Below, piece by piece: positions 21,501-35,100 of a stretch of 64,000 nucleotides of DNA. A program made the translations under genes and the position numbers. The notes beneath the pieces were generated by a model that was not told the origin of the DNA, searched no databases, and saw only the letters and a program-made list of their open reading frames with translations. The DNA is from Cepaea nemoralis (taxonomy: Eukaryota; Mollusca; Gastropoda; Stylommatophora; Helicidae). Location: assembly GCA_014155875.1 (NCBI GenBank), contig JACEFZ010015104.1, positions 186,001 to 250,000 on the forward strand, in the 5' to 3' direction. Each line of letters starts with the position of its first letter. Position 1 is the stretch's first letter.

Positions 21501-24500
21501 CTTCATCGCAGAATCCAAATACCAGAAAAGGAGGGCTTATAGGCCTAGCTGCCGTTGCTATTGGGCTCGGAAAGGTAATTGTCTGCTGCTGTACTGCTTT
21601 AAATAGGTTATTATGGTTTTTGACTATCCAAAAACTACATAGAAGACATTCAGTTGAAATTAGTTTATTATGGCCTGAAGAAAACGTTTTTTATGGGTTT
21701 TTAAACAGCAACCAAAAAATATTTAATTCTTTGTTATGTTGTGGAGGATAATATTCTGAAGTGTATCTTTAATGAAGTCTTTCTTCTTCTGTCCTTGTGT
21801 ATAGAGGTACATTATGGTCTTGGTCTGTGTTTCCACATCTACCCTGGGAAGTAAAAGTACCTTATGGTCTTGGTCTGTCTCTCCACTTCTACCCTGGGAT
21901 GAAAAATACCTTATTATCTTTGTCTGCCTTTCCTCTTATACCCTGGGGTGTAGAAGTACCTTATTGTCTTGGTTTCTCTGTCCTCTTCTACCCTGGGGTA
22001 TAGAAGTACCTTATTGTCTTGGTTTCTCTGTCCTCTTGTACCATGGGATATAGAAGTACCTTATTGTCTTGGTTTCTCTGTCCTCTTCTACCCTGGGGTA
22101 TAGAAGTACCTTATTGTCTTGGTTTCTCTGTCCTCTTGTACCATGGGATATAGACGTACCTTATTGTCTTGGTTTCTCTGTCCTCTTCTACCCTGGGGTA
22201 TAGAAGTACCTTATTGTCTTGGTTTCTCTGTTCTCTTCTACCATGGGATATAGACGTACCTTATTGTCTTGGTTTCTCTGTCCTCTTCTACCATGGGATA
22301 TAGAAATACCTTATTGTCTTGTTTCTCTGTCCTCTTGTACCATGGGATATAGACGTACTTTATTGTCTTGGTTTCTCTGTCCTCTTCTACCATAGGATAT
22401 AGAAGTACCTTATTGTCTTGGTTTCTCTTTTGTCTTCTACCATGGGATATAGAAGTACCTTATTGTCTTGGTTTCTCTGTCCTCTTCTACCATGGGATAT
22501 AGAAATACCTATGGTTTTGGTAGTTTGTACTTCCTCATCAACCATGTGGTAAAAGACACCCTATGGTTTTATTGTGGTTTGTTTTTACTCTTTTCCGTTG
22601 GTATCTAGGAATACCTTTTGATCTCCTATTTGTCTTTCCTCTTCTAGCCTGTGTAGAAGTGCATTATGGTCTCAATTTTTCTGGCTTCATCTGCCCTGGT
22701 CTATAGACATAATATATAGTTACATTATATTGATAATTTTCAGCACACACTGTCTCGATTTATCAATCAATAATTGTGATATGCTGCAAGAAAACAATCA
22801 GGAAATTCCATAACTGATACTGGGGAATGGTCGTGTAATTTTAAATGCCACGGTGTGTTAGGAACATAAAAGAGGACACAGCAGAATTATATTTATACAT
22901 TGATGCTGCGAGGCATGCAGGAAACAAGAAGTAGAAGCAGAAGAAGAAGGAAGTGGAAGAAAAGGGGTGAGAGGAAAAAGAATAGGTGGAGGTGGAAGTA
23001 GAAGAAGAAAAAGAAGATGAAAGAGTAGGAAAAGAAGATGAAGAGTAGGGTAGGAGCAGGGGAAGTAGAAAAAAATCAAAATGATGGGGAAGAGGAGGAA
23101 AAAGAAGAGAAGAAGAAAAAGAACTTGAAGGAAAATAAGAGTAGAGGGAGGTGGGAAAGGAAAAACAGGAGGAAGTAGATGAAAAAAGATGATGGAGGAA
23201 GAGGAGGAGTGTTTGGAGGAGGAAGAGGAGACACCTTGTGTGAAACTGACACGTAACTCAAATTGTTGACTCAGTGTGTTGTTATATATTGTGGACATAT
23301 CTGCCAGGAATCATGCACCTACATAAACAACCTGGTTCGGCCTGTGGTCATGTGCTTCCACGACGGAGACAGTCGGGTACAGTACTATGCCTGCGAGGCC
23401 CTCTACAACATTGTCAAGGTGGCTCGGGGGGCTGTGCTGCCACACTTCAATGACATCTTTGATGGCCTCAGCAAGGTATTTTTGATCAGTGTTTGTAGAT
23501 CAAATCAGCCCATATACTTTCTCTGTCATTGTCTCTAACTAGAATGTCAGACGGGCCTGCGTGCCCAATTCTTAACCCTTTGAAAATAAAGATTGTTCGT
23601 TCGTTCATTGTCTGTCTCCATTTCTAATCATCTCTTTCTCTGTCTCCCTGTCTCCATCTCTAATGATCTCTTTCTGTCTACATCTCCTAATGATTTCTTA
23701 TTGTCTATTTCTCTGTCTTCCATCTATCTCCATCTTTAATAATCTCTCTTTGCCTCATTCTCTTTCTCTAACGCCCCATCTGTCTCCATCTCTAACAATC
23801 TGTCTCTTTCTCTGTTCTTTTTTCTGTATCTCTGTTTCTTTCTATTGCTAATGACCTTTCTCGTTAAAAATAAAGTTTGTTCATTTGTTCTTTGTCTGTC
23901 TGTCTGTCTGTCTCCATCTCTAATGATGTTTCCCTGTGTGTCTCTGTATTTTAATGATCTCTCTGTTTTTTCCCTGTCTGCTTGTCTAAAGATCTATGTG
24001 TGTATTTCTCTGTCTTCCTGTCTGTCACCATCCCTAGGGACCTTCTCTGTCTCTTCCTCAGACTACCTGTCTCTTATGATCTCTCTGTGTGTCTCTTTCT
24101 CTGTCTTCCCTACACAAGGAAATGTCTTCGGAAGTAAAAGTGATCGACTTGATACTGATCACATGACCCACCGAGAGCTGATTGGTCTAATAAACGGGGC
24201 CAGCACAATATGCCCAATGTTTCTTCAGGCGTGTAGAAGGAACCTGGACTTTTCTGTACTTATCTGCAGCAGAAGTTGCAGATGTGTTTCCTTGATATAC
24301 TGTAGATAGGTCGTTGACTGAGCATGTGCGACATCAGATGGTGCATGATGGTGGAAATTACCATGCTTTCACATGCATCTTTTTCCTGGATGAATATTTC
24401 TTGTGTTAATTGGTCTGATCAGCAGTCACATTTACTACCGCCTTGGATTGTAGTTATTATGCCTTTTATGAAGTACAATGTAACAAATTATCATCTGTCA

Positions 24501-27500
24501 AGATGACCATGTACCAGTAAATATATTCTGGTTATAATTCAGTAAGGTTGAAAAAGATATGCGTAATTTGAAACTGAAAAGATATATGGAGTGCTGCGTG
24601 GTCTCGAAGTATGGTGTCCGCCTCGAGTGCTAGAGGTTCCGGGTTCAAGCCCCGGTGAGGACCGGGATTTTTTCACGTGGACTTCTAGTAATAAAATTTC
24701 CCCTGGTCTCTGTGTAGTGAGATCGGACGCCCGTGTGTATTGTTGCGCACGTAAAAAATCCCTTGGCAGTTGGAAATCGAAAAAGTGTAGCCTAACGGCG
24801 CTGCCCGGACAAAATTTCAAGTTAAAAATCTACCCAAAGTACTTCAGGATCCTCGCGGGTGCTACGGAGTTCGTGCACTGAGCTGAGTTTCTCCAGACTC
24901 AGGTTTGAGGTAGGAGAAGAACGGAGCACTTATGGGTTACACCCGTGTGCCGTGATGTTGATCCATCAACTAAACTAAACTAAACTAAACTAAACTTGGA
25001 GCTTGTATACCGTACTGTAGATGTGCTTCAGGTTATAATATATATTGAACTGTGGATTCTTTCAGTTGGCTGCACACCCAGACCAGAATGTCAAAAATGG
25101 GGCAGAGCTGCTGGACAGATTGATCAAGGTTGGTGTTCATGTTTGTTATTGTTGTATGTTTTATTTAAAGGCAAGCAGATCAGCTTCATTGCACCAGGTT
25201 GCATCCCATTTGGCTCAGCCTCTTTCCTTGGAGCAGTCTGCTGATAGCATTGCACATAGCACTAATTATGTAGCTCCAGTGACGATTCTCAGGGTCTCTG
25301 AAAACATTGCACAGAGCAATAACTATGTAGCTCCATTGATGACCTTCAGGGTCTCTGAAAGCATTGCACAGAGCACCAACTATGTATCTCCAGTGACAAC
25401 CTTCAGGGTCTCTGAAAGATTGCACAAAGCACCAACTATGTAGCTCCAGTGACGACCTTCAGGGTCTCTGAAAGCATTGCACAGAGCATCAACTATGTAG
25501 CTCCAGTGACAACCTTCAGGGTCTCTGAAAGCATTGCACAGAGCACCAACTATGTATCTCCAGTGACAACCTTCAGGGTCTCTGAAAGCATTGCACAGAG
25601 CACCAACTATGTATCTCCAGTGACAACCTTCAGGGTCTCTGAAAGCATTGCACAGAGCACCAACTATGTATCTCCAGTAACAACCTTCAGGGTCTCTGAA
25701 AGATTGCACAAAGCACCAACTATGTAGCTACAGTGACGACCTTCAGGGTCTCTGAAAGATTGCACAGAGCATCAACTATGTATCTCCAGTGACGACCTTC
25801 AGGGTCTCTGAAAGCATTGCACAGAGCATCAACTATGTAGCTCCAGTGACAACCTTCAGGGTCTCTGAAAGCATTGCACAGAGCATCAACTATGTAGCTC
25901 CAGTGATGACCTTCAGGGTCTCTGAAAGATTGCACAAAGCACCAACTATGTAGCTCCAGTGACGACCTTCATTCAGGGTCTCTGAAAGCATTGCACAGAG
26001 CATCAACTATGTAGCTCCAGTGACAACCTTCAGGGTCTCTGAAAGCATTGCACAGAGCATCAACTATGTAGCTCCAGTGACGACTCAGGGTCTCTGAAAG
26101 ATTGCACTAAGCACCAACTATGTAGCTCCAGTGACGACCTTCATTCAGGGTCTCTGAAAGCATTGCACAGAGCACCAACTATGTAGCTCCAGTGACGACC
26201 TTCATTCAGGGTCTCTGAAAGCATTGCACAAAGCACCAACTATGTAGCTCCAGTGACGACCTTCAGGGTCTCTGAAAGCATTGCACAGAGCATCAACTAT
26301 GTAGCTCCAGTGACAACCTTCAGGGTCTCTGAAAGCATTGCACAGAGCATCAACTATGTATCTCCAGTGACAACCTTCAGGGTCTCTGAAAGATTGCACA
26401 AAGCACCAACTATGTATCTCCAGTGACAACCTTCAGGGTCTCTGAAAGATTGCACAAAGCACCAACTATGTAGCTCCAGTGACAACCTTCAGGGTCTCTG
26501 AAAGATTGCACAAAGCACCAACTATGTATCTCCAGTGACAACCTTCAGGGTCTCTGAAAGATTGCACAAAGCACCAACTATGTAGCTCCAGTGACAACCT
26601 TCAGGGTCTCTGAAAGATTGCACAAAGCACCAACTATGTAGCTCCAGTGACGACCTTCAGGGTCTCTGATAGCATTGCACAGAGCATCAACTATGTATCT
26701 CCAGTGATGACCTTCAGGGTCTCTGAAAGCATTGCACAGAGCATCATCTATGTAGCTCCAGTGACGACCTTCATTCAGGGTCTCTGAAAGCATTGCACAG
26801 AGCATCAACTATGTAGCTCCAGTGACGACCTTCATTCAGGGTCTCTGAAAGCATTGCACAGAGCATCAACTATATAGCTCCAGTGACAACCTTCAGGGTC
26901 TCTGAAAGCATTGCACAGAGCATCAACTATGTAGCTCCAGTGACGACCTTCAGGGTCTCTGAAAGCATTGCACAAAGCATCAACTATGTAGCTCCAGTGA
27001 CAACCTTCAGGGTCTCTGAAAGATTGCACAAAGCATCAACTATGTAGCTCCAGTGACAACCTTCAGGGTCTCTGAAAGCATTGCACAGAGCATCAACTAT
27101 GTATCTCCAGTGACAACCTTCAGGGTCTCTGAAAGCATTGCACAGAGCATCAACTATGTAGCTCCAGTGACAACCTTCAGGGTCTCTGAAAGCATTGCAC
27201 AGAGCATCAACTATGTAGCTCCAGTGACGACTCAGGGTCTCTGAAAGATTGCACAAAGCACCAACTATGTAGCTCCAGTGACGACCTTCATTCAAGGTCT
27301 CTGAAAGCATTGCACAGAGCACCAACTATGTAGCTCCAGTGACGACCTTCATTCAGGGTCTCTGAAAGCATTGCACAGAGCACCAACTATGTAGCTCCAG
27401 TGACGACCTTCATTCAGGGTCTCTGAAAGCATTGCACAAAGCACCAACTATGTAGCTCCAGTGACGACCTTCAGGGTCTCCGAAAAGATTGCGCTCATGA

Positions 27501-29145
27501 ACTGATTGGATAATATTCTCAAATGTATCTTTAATGTAGTCTTTCTTTTTCTGTCATTGTTAAGAGGTACCTATATGGTCTTGGTTTGTCTTTCCTCTCC
27601 TATCCTGGGATATTTTTAAGTTGCATGTCCTTCACAGGACGCAGCAGTCAACCCCAGCATTTTCGCTGTTCGTGATTCCTGGGCAAATTTTATATTCAGT
27701 AGTAGCCTTTAGTAGTAGCAGTAGTAGTAGTAGCAGTACGTTCAGTAGTAGCCTTTAAATATCCTGGGATATAGATGTATTATATGGTCTTGGTTTGTCT
27801 TTCCTCTCCTATCCTGGGATATAGATGTACCTATACGGTCTTGATTTGTCTTTCTTATTCCACCTTGGGATATAGGAGTCCCATATGGTTGTGGTCTGTC
27901 TTTCCTCTTCTACCCTGAGATGTAGAAGCATTTTATTGTCTTAGTATGTCTTTTCTCTTCTGCCTTGGGATGTAGAAATATGTAGTGTCTTGGTTTGTCT
28001 TTCCTCTTCTACCCCGAGATGTTGAAGTACCGTGGTTTTGTTTTATCCTTCCTCATCTACCATGGGATAAAAGACGCCCTATGGTTTGATCTTGGTTTGT
28101 TTTTCTTCTTCTACCCTGGGATGTTGAAGTAATAAGTAACTTATTATCTTGGTTTCCTCTTCTACCCCTGCAAAATAGAAGTACCTTGTGGTCTTGGTTT
28201 GTCTTTCTTCTTGACAGTTTGAAAATGAACTCATGGCCTTCTAAATGTAAGCCAAGCAGCTTGACCATTTCACTACAAAAGTGCCACATCAATTCAAGTT
28301 GTTGACTCTTGTAGGACTTCAAGAAACGACAACTGGTGATGACTGGTTCTATTCCGGTCGGCAAACAACACACGTACCCTGAGATGCTTGTGATCTCTCC
28401 AAGTGGTACATGCAAGACTTGGGTGCTGATTGCCTACTATAAACATGAACAATTGCTGTGGCTCTCGTGGTATGCAAAATTGGAGTCCTTGACAGGATTC
28501 ATATTGGAGATGATGTTCAATCTGCCCTTCTTTAGACAGATTAGTACCTGCTCAGGAGGTCCTACATGGAAGTGAAGAAAGAACTTTGTTGGTACTCCAC
28601 CGCTCTGGCACATCATCCTCTCTGTACCTATTCTTCTTCTGTACTTTCATCTCCGAACGGAGCATAGACCCTCAACCATCTCAGGCCAAGTCCTTTGTGA
28701 ACTTGTCCATGATTGGTTGCAGTTTGTAGCTACAGTTTCCGCGATTAGTTAATCTGTCTCACACCAGACCCCTTTAATTGCCTTATGGAAACCTTACTGT
28801 CAGGTGAACTCATTGATCAGGTCATCAGAAGAGAGCTATATTAATATTTCATGGGAATGTAGATAAAGGCTGGCGAAGAGAAAATGACAGAATCGCATGA
28901 AAGGATTCAGTGCATGAATTAATAACCCTTTAGAGAACAAGGGATAGACATGATCACCACTACTGATCGGCAGGGTGGTAGAAGATGATGATGATTAGGA
29001 CGGTCATGATAAATGATTATGCTAATGTTAATGGTAGTGATGAAAATACTGCTACTGAAGATGATGATGAATGTGATGATGATGATGATGAACAATATTG
29101 ATGATGCTGTGATCATGGTGATAGTGATTATGAATGATGATGATG

Positions 29146-29189
<44 letters not shown>

Positions 29190-32100
29190 TTGTATTGATG
29201 ATGTTGGTGGTTCTCAAGATTGTGATAATTAAGATACTGCTGCTAATGATATATTATGATGATGCCAATACTGCATGTATTTCAGGACATTGTCACGGAA
29301 AGTTCATCGTTTGATCTCGTGGCTTTTATACCCCTGTTGAGAGAGCGCATTTATACCAGGAATCCATTTGCCAGACAGTTCGTCGTGTCCTGGGTAAGTC
29401 TGTGGCAGGTGCTTGTGACATACAAGTTGTTTCTGCTGTTTTTTTTTTTTTATGTTCTGTCAAATTTTCCTTGGGAAAAGTTCAATCATATGCTTACTAT
29501 TCTTTATTGTTGAATGGAAGCCTGCCACTCTGTCCGAAGCATGCCTGTTGTCACCTTTCTCATTATACTTTGTGTGTATGTTTGGTAACAACTAAACATT
29601 TAATAGTGCCTATAATGAGGTTATTACAAGGGCTGTTCCAAAATGAACCTTCGATTGGCTGGTAAAAATTTAAACAAATTGAAAATAACATCTAAATACA
29701 TACAAAAGTTACATACATCACCGCATTATTTTTTCACATAGTCACCATCTAAATACAGGAACTTGTCGTACCATGACATGAGGTTTTGTAACACCTCATC
29801 AAGGAACGGCGTTGCCAGAGTACTTAGCCAGTTGTTGACTCCATCCATGAGTTCCTCGGCAGTGTTGAAGCGCTGGGTAGCCAGCCAGATCTTAATCTTG
29901 CCACAGAGATGATACTCGCTTGGTGCCAAGTCTGGGCTGTAATGCTCAAGTAAAGCCTTTGTGTGAGCAGCAGTGTGAGGCTGCGCGTTGTGCAGGATGA
30001 TGACTCCACTGGTGGGCATTTTGCGCCTTTTGTTTTGGATTGACTGACGAAGCTTCTTCGGTGTTTCACAGTTAACTTCTGATGTTATTTTGGTCTCTAG
30101 TGTCATGAACTCTGTCAACCAAATGCTCTTGCGGTCCCTGAACACTGTAACCATAATTTTTCATTGCAAAAATGTTTGCTTGAATTTTTTGGAGTTGTTT
30201 GGAGAATGAGTATGCATCCACTGTTTTGACTGTTCTTCTTCTTCTTCTGCGTTCATCCGGACTTTTTTTTTCCGGACGTGATTGCGTTGTGCCTGTTTAC
30301 AGCAGAGCTGCATTCTTGTGCCGTTAGGCCAACACATCCGACTTCTGTGGGCATTTGTTGACCGGTTAACCTTCCCGGGTTTTGACTGTTCCTTCATCTC
30401 TGCATCCACGAAGTAAACCCATGCCTCGTCATCAGTCACTATTCTGTCGAGAAATGCATCCCCCCCCCCCCTTTCCCAGGAACACAGAAGGAATGTCAAA
30501 GCTGAGCCCATTCTTTGAGCTTTGTGAACGTCAGTCAGTTGCTTTGATACCCACCATAAACAGGATTTGTGATAACCTAACCTTTCTTTGACAATTTGAA
30601 ACAGACCAATCCTAGAAATTTGTGGACATTCTGTAGAAAGATGTGAAATTGTGAAACGGCGCTTTTCCGCTACGACTTGGTCGACTTGTTGAATGAGCTG
30701 GAGGGAAAGGCAATAACAGTATCCATGTTTATTCGTTCGCAATTCGTGAACCACTGAACAAATGTGACTGTAGGTTGATGTGTAGTGAGCTAAAAGACTA
30801 CTGGATAATGCAAGCAATGAACAGTGTCGCTATGGCAACCGGTTTATTTTTACCAGCCAATCGGATTTTGATTGTGGAATAGCTCTCATACATACATTGT
30901 TTGTACATGCCATGACTTGTATCCTCTCATGCACATTTTGATGTCTTCCTTACAAATCTGTCTTCCCTTTAACTTTCCTATTTCTCATAAATTTCTGTAC
31001 CCCATACATCTTCATGTCTCTTGTACCAATTAAAATATAGATGTCACATGTATTGGGAGACAGTAATGTATGGCAGAACACAAAGTGAAGTTAACAATAG
31101 TTAATGAAGGGCTATGACTTTCAGATTGAGGTGCTTGATGCTGTTCCAGAAATCAATATGTTAGTTCTTCTGCCGGAAATCCTCGATGGACTGTTCCAGA
31201 TTTTGGGGGACAACAGTCATGAGATTAGAAAAATGTAGGTGAAATAATTTGTTTTGTATATGGGTGTTATTGTCACAGTGTTTTTGTTTATAGGTTTGTA
31301 TAAGGTTGTTATTGTCACAGTGTCTTGTTTGTAAGTTTGTATAAGGGTGTTATTGTAAGTATTTTTGTTTGTAGTTTGTATAAGGTTGTTATTGTCACTG
31401 GTTTCTTCTTCTTCTTCTTCTTCTTCTTCTTCGTTCATCCGGATTTGTTTTTCGGATGTGACTGCGTTGTGCCTGTTTACAGCAGAGCTGCGTTCTTGCG
31501 CCGTCAGGCCGACACATCCGACTTCTGCGGGCATTTGTTGACCGGGTTAACCTTCCCGGGTCACTGGTTTTGTTTGTAGGTTTGTATAAGGTTGTTATTG
31601 TCGCAGTGTTTTTGTTTGTAAGTTTGTATAAGATTGTTATTGTCACAGTGTTTTTATTTGTAGGTTTGTATAAGGTTGTTATTGTCACAGTGTTTTGATT
31701 AGTATAATTTTATTATTGGCACAATGTTTTGGTATATAGGTTGGTATACAATATAATTCTGAATAGAAGCTTATTGACATGGTTTATGAGGCTGATTGTA
31801 TGAAAATCTTTGCATTCAATTGCTCCTGGTCTTTTAACTAGAGCTATGAATACAGATGTCAGCATATCACCAGGTGTATATACACTGCTGTAAGTATCAT
31901 TCAACATTTTGGTTAGTAATCTACTCTATTTTCTCCCATTACTTCTAATTCCTGTATCGTGATTACATCTGGCCTAACTGTTTTTCTTTCCCTTCCTTTT
32001 CTTTTTTTTCTCTTTTCTTTCTTTTCTTTTATTTCGTTTCTTTTCCTTTCTTTTCTTTTCTGCATCCCATATAAGTGTTACAGGAGTCTCTGTGGTAAAG

Positions 32101-35100
32101 TGGTTAAGCCGCCTGCCTTGTGCTCTAAGGGCTGAGGGTTCAATTCCAGACTCCACATTTGGTGCATGAGTGCAGTTTTTTCTGAGACTTCTGGGGGTCA
32201 TCACCGGAGCTATGGAGTTTATGCTTTGTGTGGAGCTTTTGGCAGACTGTCCTATGGAAAGAGACCAAGTCATGTGGATTAAAACCCGGTGCAATGAAAC
32301 TGATCTGACATCTTTAAACGCTTTAAACCCTTTATATAGATTTTATATAGATGGTTAAAAGCGGGTTTAAAAATAATAACAAGCACAGGATATGATTTAG
32401 TTAAACAACATTGTCCCACTGCAGGTGTCAAGGAGTGCTGTCTGAGTTCCTGGAGGGGATTCGTCGCTCCAAGAATGGCATCAACTTCACAGGCATGGCC
32501 AATATATTGATCATCCATAGCCAGAACGCAGGTAGGTGTCGCCACTAGCTGGGGCAGTGTTCTCTTGTGGTACAGGGTGATTACAGACAAGCTGTTTACG
32601 CATCACATGGCCAGTCCTTTACAGACTCCATGGTGAAGGGGTTACAAATGCAATTTCCATTCAAAATACAGGTGCAGGGGATTTGGAATCAGATTGTTTT
32701 GCGTTGGTTTGCATAGAATGGTATTTAAAAAAACATTTTTATTGGCACTTGTTCGATTTGATCTCAAGCGTAGTCCTTATACACTATTTACAGTAGTAAT
32801 GGACTGAATTTTGCATGTGGATTAGCTTTCCCTTTTATCAGTGTCCCTCACCATCAGGTGAACCCACTCCGACTTCAGAGATGCTTGTAATTTATGTCCC
32901 CAAGTCAAGGATGATAGGTCAACATTTTAGTCCAGCTGTTCGGTGTAGGGGTAGAACCCCTTACCTCGGCATCAGCACTATGGATGTTTAAGAACACGCA
33001 TTCTTACCCATTCGGCCATGCAGACCTGCATAGAATGGTATGAATGCTGGTTGTTCAGAAAGCAATGGCAAACTACTGAATGTAAGTTTACCAAGAAATC
33101 ACAAACATCCAAAACATGCTGGGGTTGACTGCAATGTCCTGTAAAGGACACTCATGGAATACTCTCATCCCAACCCACCAGAAAGAATCTTGATCCCTCA
33201 CCAGTTTCCCTACCTCATAGATTGTCATGCCATGGTGTCTTTAATGTCCTGTGCCCACTTTCTTGTTAGCTGGCTTCTGCCTCATCTTTCAGCAGTCATG
33301 CCTTCCATGAGTGTCCTGTCTTGTTAGCTGGCTTCTGCCTCATCTTTCAACAGTCATGCTTTCCATTAGTATCCTGTCTTGTTAGCTGGCTTCTGCCTTA
33401 TCTTTCAGCAGTCATGCTTTCCATTAGTATCCTGTCTTGTTAGCTGGCTTCTGCCTTATCTTTCAGCAGTCATGCTTTCCATGAGTGTCCTGTCTTGTTA
33501 GCTGGCTTCTGCCTTATCTTTCAACAGTCATGCTTTCCATGAGTGTCCTGTCTTGTTAGCTGGCTTCTGCCTCATCTTTCAACAGTCATGCTTTCCATTA
33601 GTATCCTGTCTTGTTAGCTGGCTTCTGCCTCATCTTTCAGCAGTCATGCTTTCCATGAGTGTCCTGTCTTGTTAGCTGGCTTCTGCCTTATCTTTCAGCA
33701 GTCATGCTTTCCATGAGTGTCCTGTCTTGTTAGCTGGCTTCTGCCTCATCTTTCAGCAGTCATGCCTTCCATGAGTGTCCTGTCTTGTTAGCTGGCTTCT
33801 GCCTCATCTTTCAGCAGCCATGCCTTCCATGAGTGTCCTGTCTTGTTAGCTGGCTTCTGCCTTATCTTTCAACAGTCATGCTTTCCATGAGTGTCCTGTC
33901 TTGTTAGCTGGCTTCTGTCTTATCTTTCAGCAGTCATGCTTTCCATGAGTGTCCTGTCTTGTTAGCTGGCTTCTGCCTCATCTTTCAGCAGTCATGCCTT
34001 CCATGAGTGTCCTGTCTTGTTAGCTGGCTTCTGCCTCATCTTTCAGCAGCCATGCCTTCCATGAGTGTCCTGTCTTGTTAGCTGGCTTCTGCCTTATCTT
34101 TCAGCAGTCATGCTTTCCATTAGTGTCCTGTCTTGTTAGCTGGCTTCTGCCTTATCTTTCAACAGTCATGCTTTCCATTAGTATCCTGTCTTGTTAGCTG
34201 GCTTCTGCCTTATCTTTCAACAGTCATGCTTTCCATGAGTGTCCTGTCTTGTTAGCTGGCTTCTGCCTCATCTTTCAGCAGTCATGCTTTCCATGAGTGT
34301 CCTGTCTTGTTAGCTGGCTTCTGCCTCATCTTTCAGCAGTCATGCCTTCCATGAGTGTCCTGTCTTGTTAGCTGGCTTCTGCCTCATCTTTCAGGAATCA
34401 TGCCTTCCATGACTGCCCTGTCTAAATCACTGTGACATTTGATGTAGCAAAAGTGCTTCAGTTTCCAAGAGATGATGAATGAACGAACACTTTAGTTTGT
34501 ATTGTTTGTTTTTCTATTGTTTGTTGTGTTTCTTCTCCTTCCCATTGTCTACAAACCTCTTTCTACAACCTCCTTTCCGTATGTAGTTTTCAGTTGTCAT
34601 TTTCCTGGATAAGTGTTGAAGGAAGTACCTATTTGTGGCATTCATTTATTGATATACAAGGGCTAACCAAAATAAACCACTGATTGGCTGTTAAAAATAA
34701 ACTGGTTGCCATAGCGACACCGTTCATTGCTAGCATCATTCAGTAGTCTCTTTCGACCAAGTCATAGTGGAACAGCGCCGTGTCACAATTTCAGATCTTT
34801 TGAATTGTCACAGAGGGGTTAGGTTACCACACATTCTGTTCACAGTGGGTACCAAAGCAACTGACTGACGTTCACAAAGCTCAAAGAATGGGCTCAGCTT
34901 TGACATTCCTTCTGTGTTCCTGGGAAGAAGGGGATGCATTTCTCGACAGAATAGTGACTGGCGGCGAGACTTGGGTTCACTTTGTGAATGCAGAGACGAA
35001 GGAATTGTTAAAACAGTGGATGCATATTCTGTCTCCAAACATGCCCAAAAAATTCAAGCTAACATTTTCGCAACAAAAAATGATGGTTACAGTGTTCAGG

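Noticed and set aside
24590..24680. Candidate true tRNA gene (good B-box, GGTTCAAGCCCC)
   Set aside because: A complete cloverleaf does not form, the element continues for 300 bp with a shared body and has a second copy at 60600, so it is a SINE head.
25380..25709. Repeated [11 protein letters not shown] frames that look like a repeat protein
   Set aside because: These are 57-bp minisatellite translations (19 codons per unit), broken whenever a 55- or 61-bp variant occurs; they lie inside intron 4.
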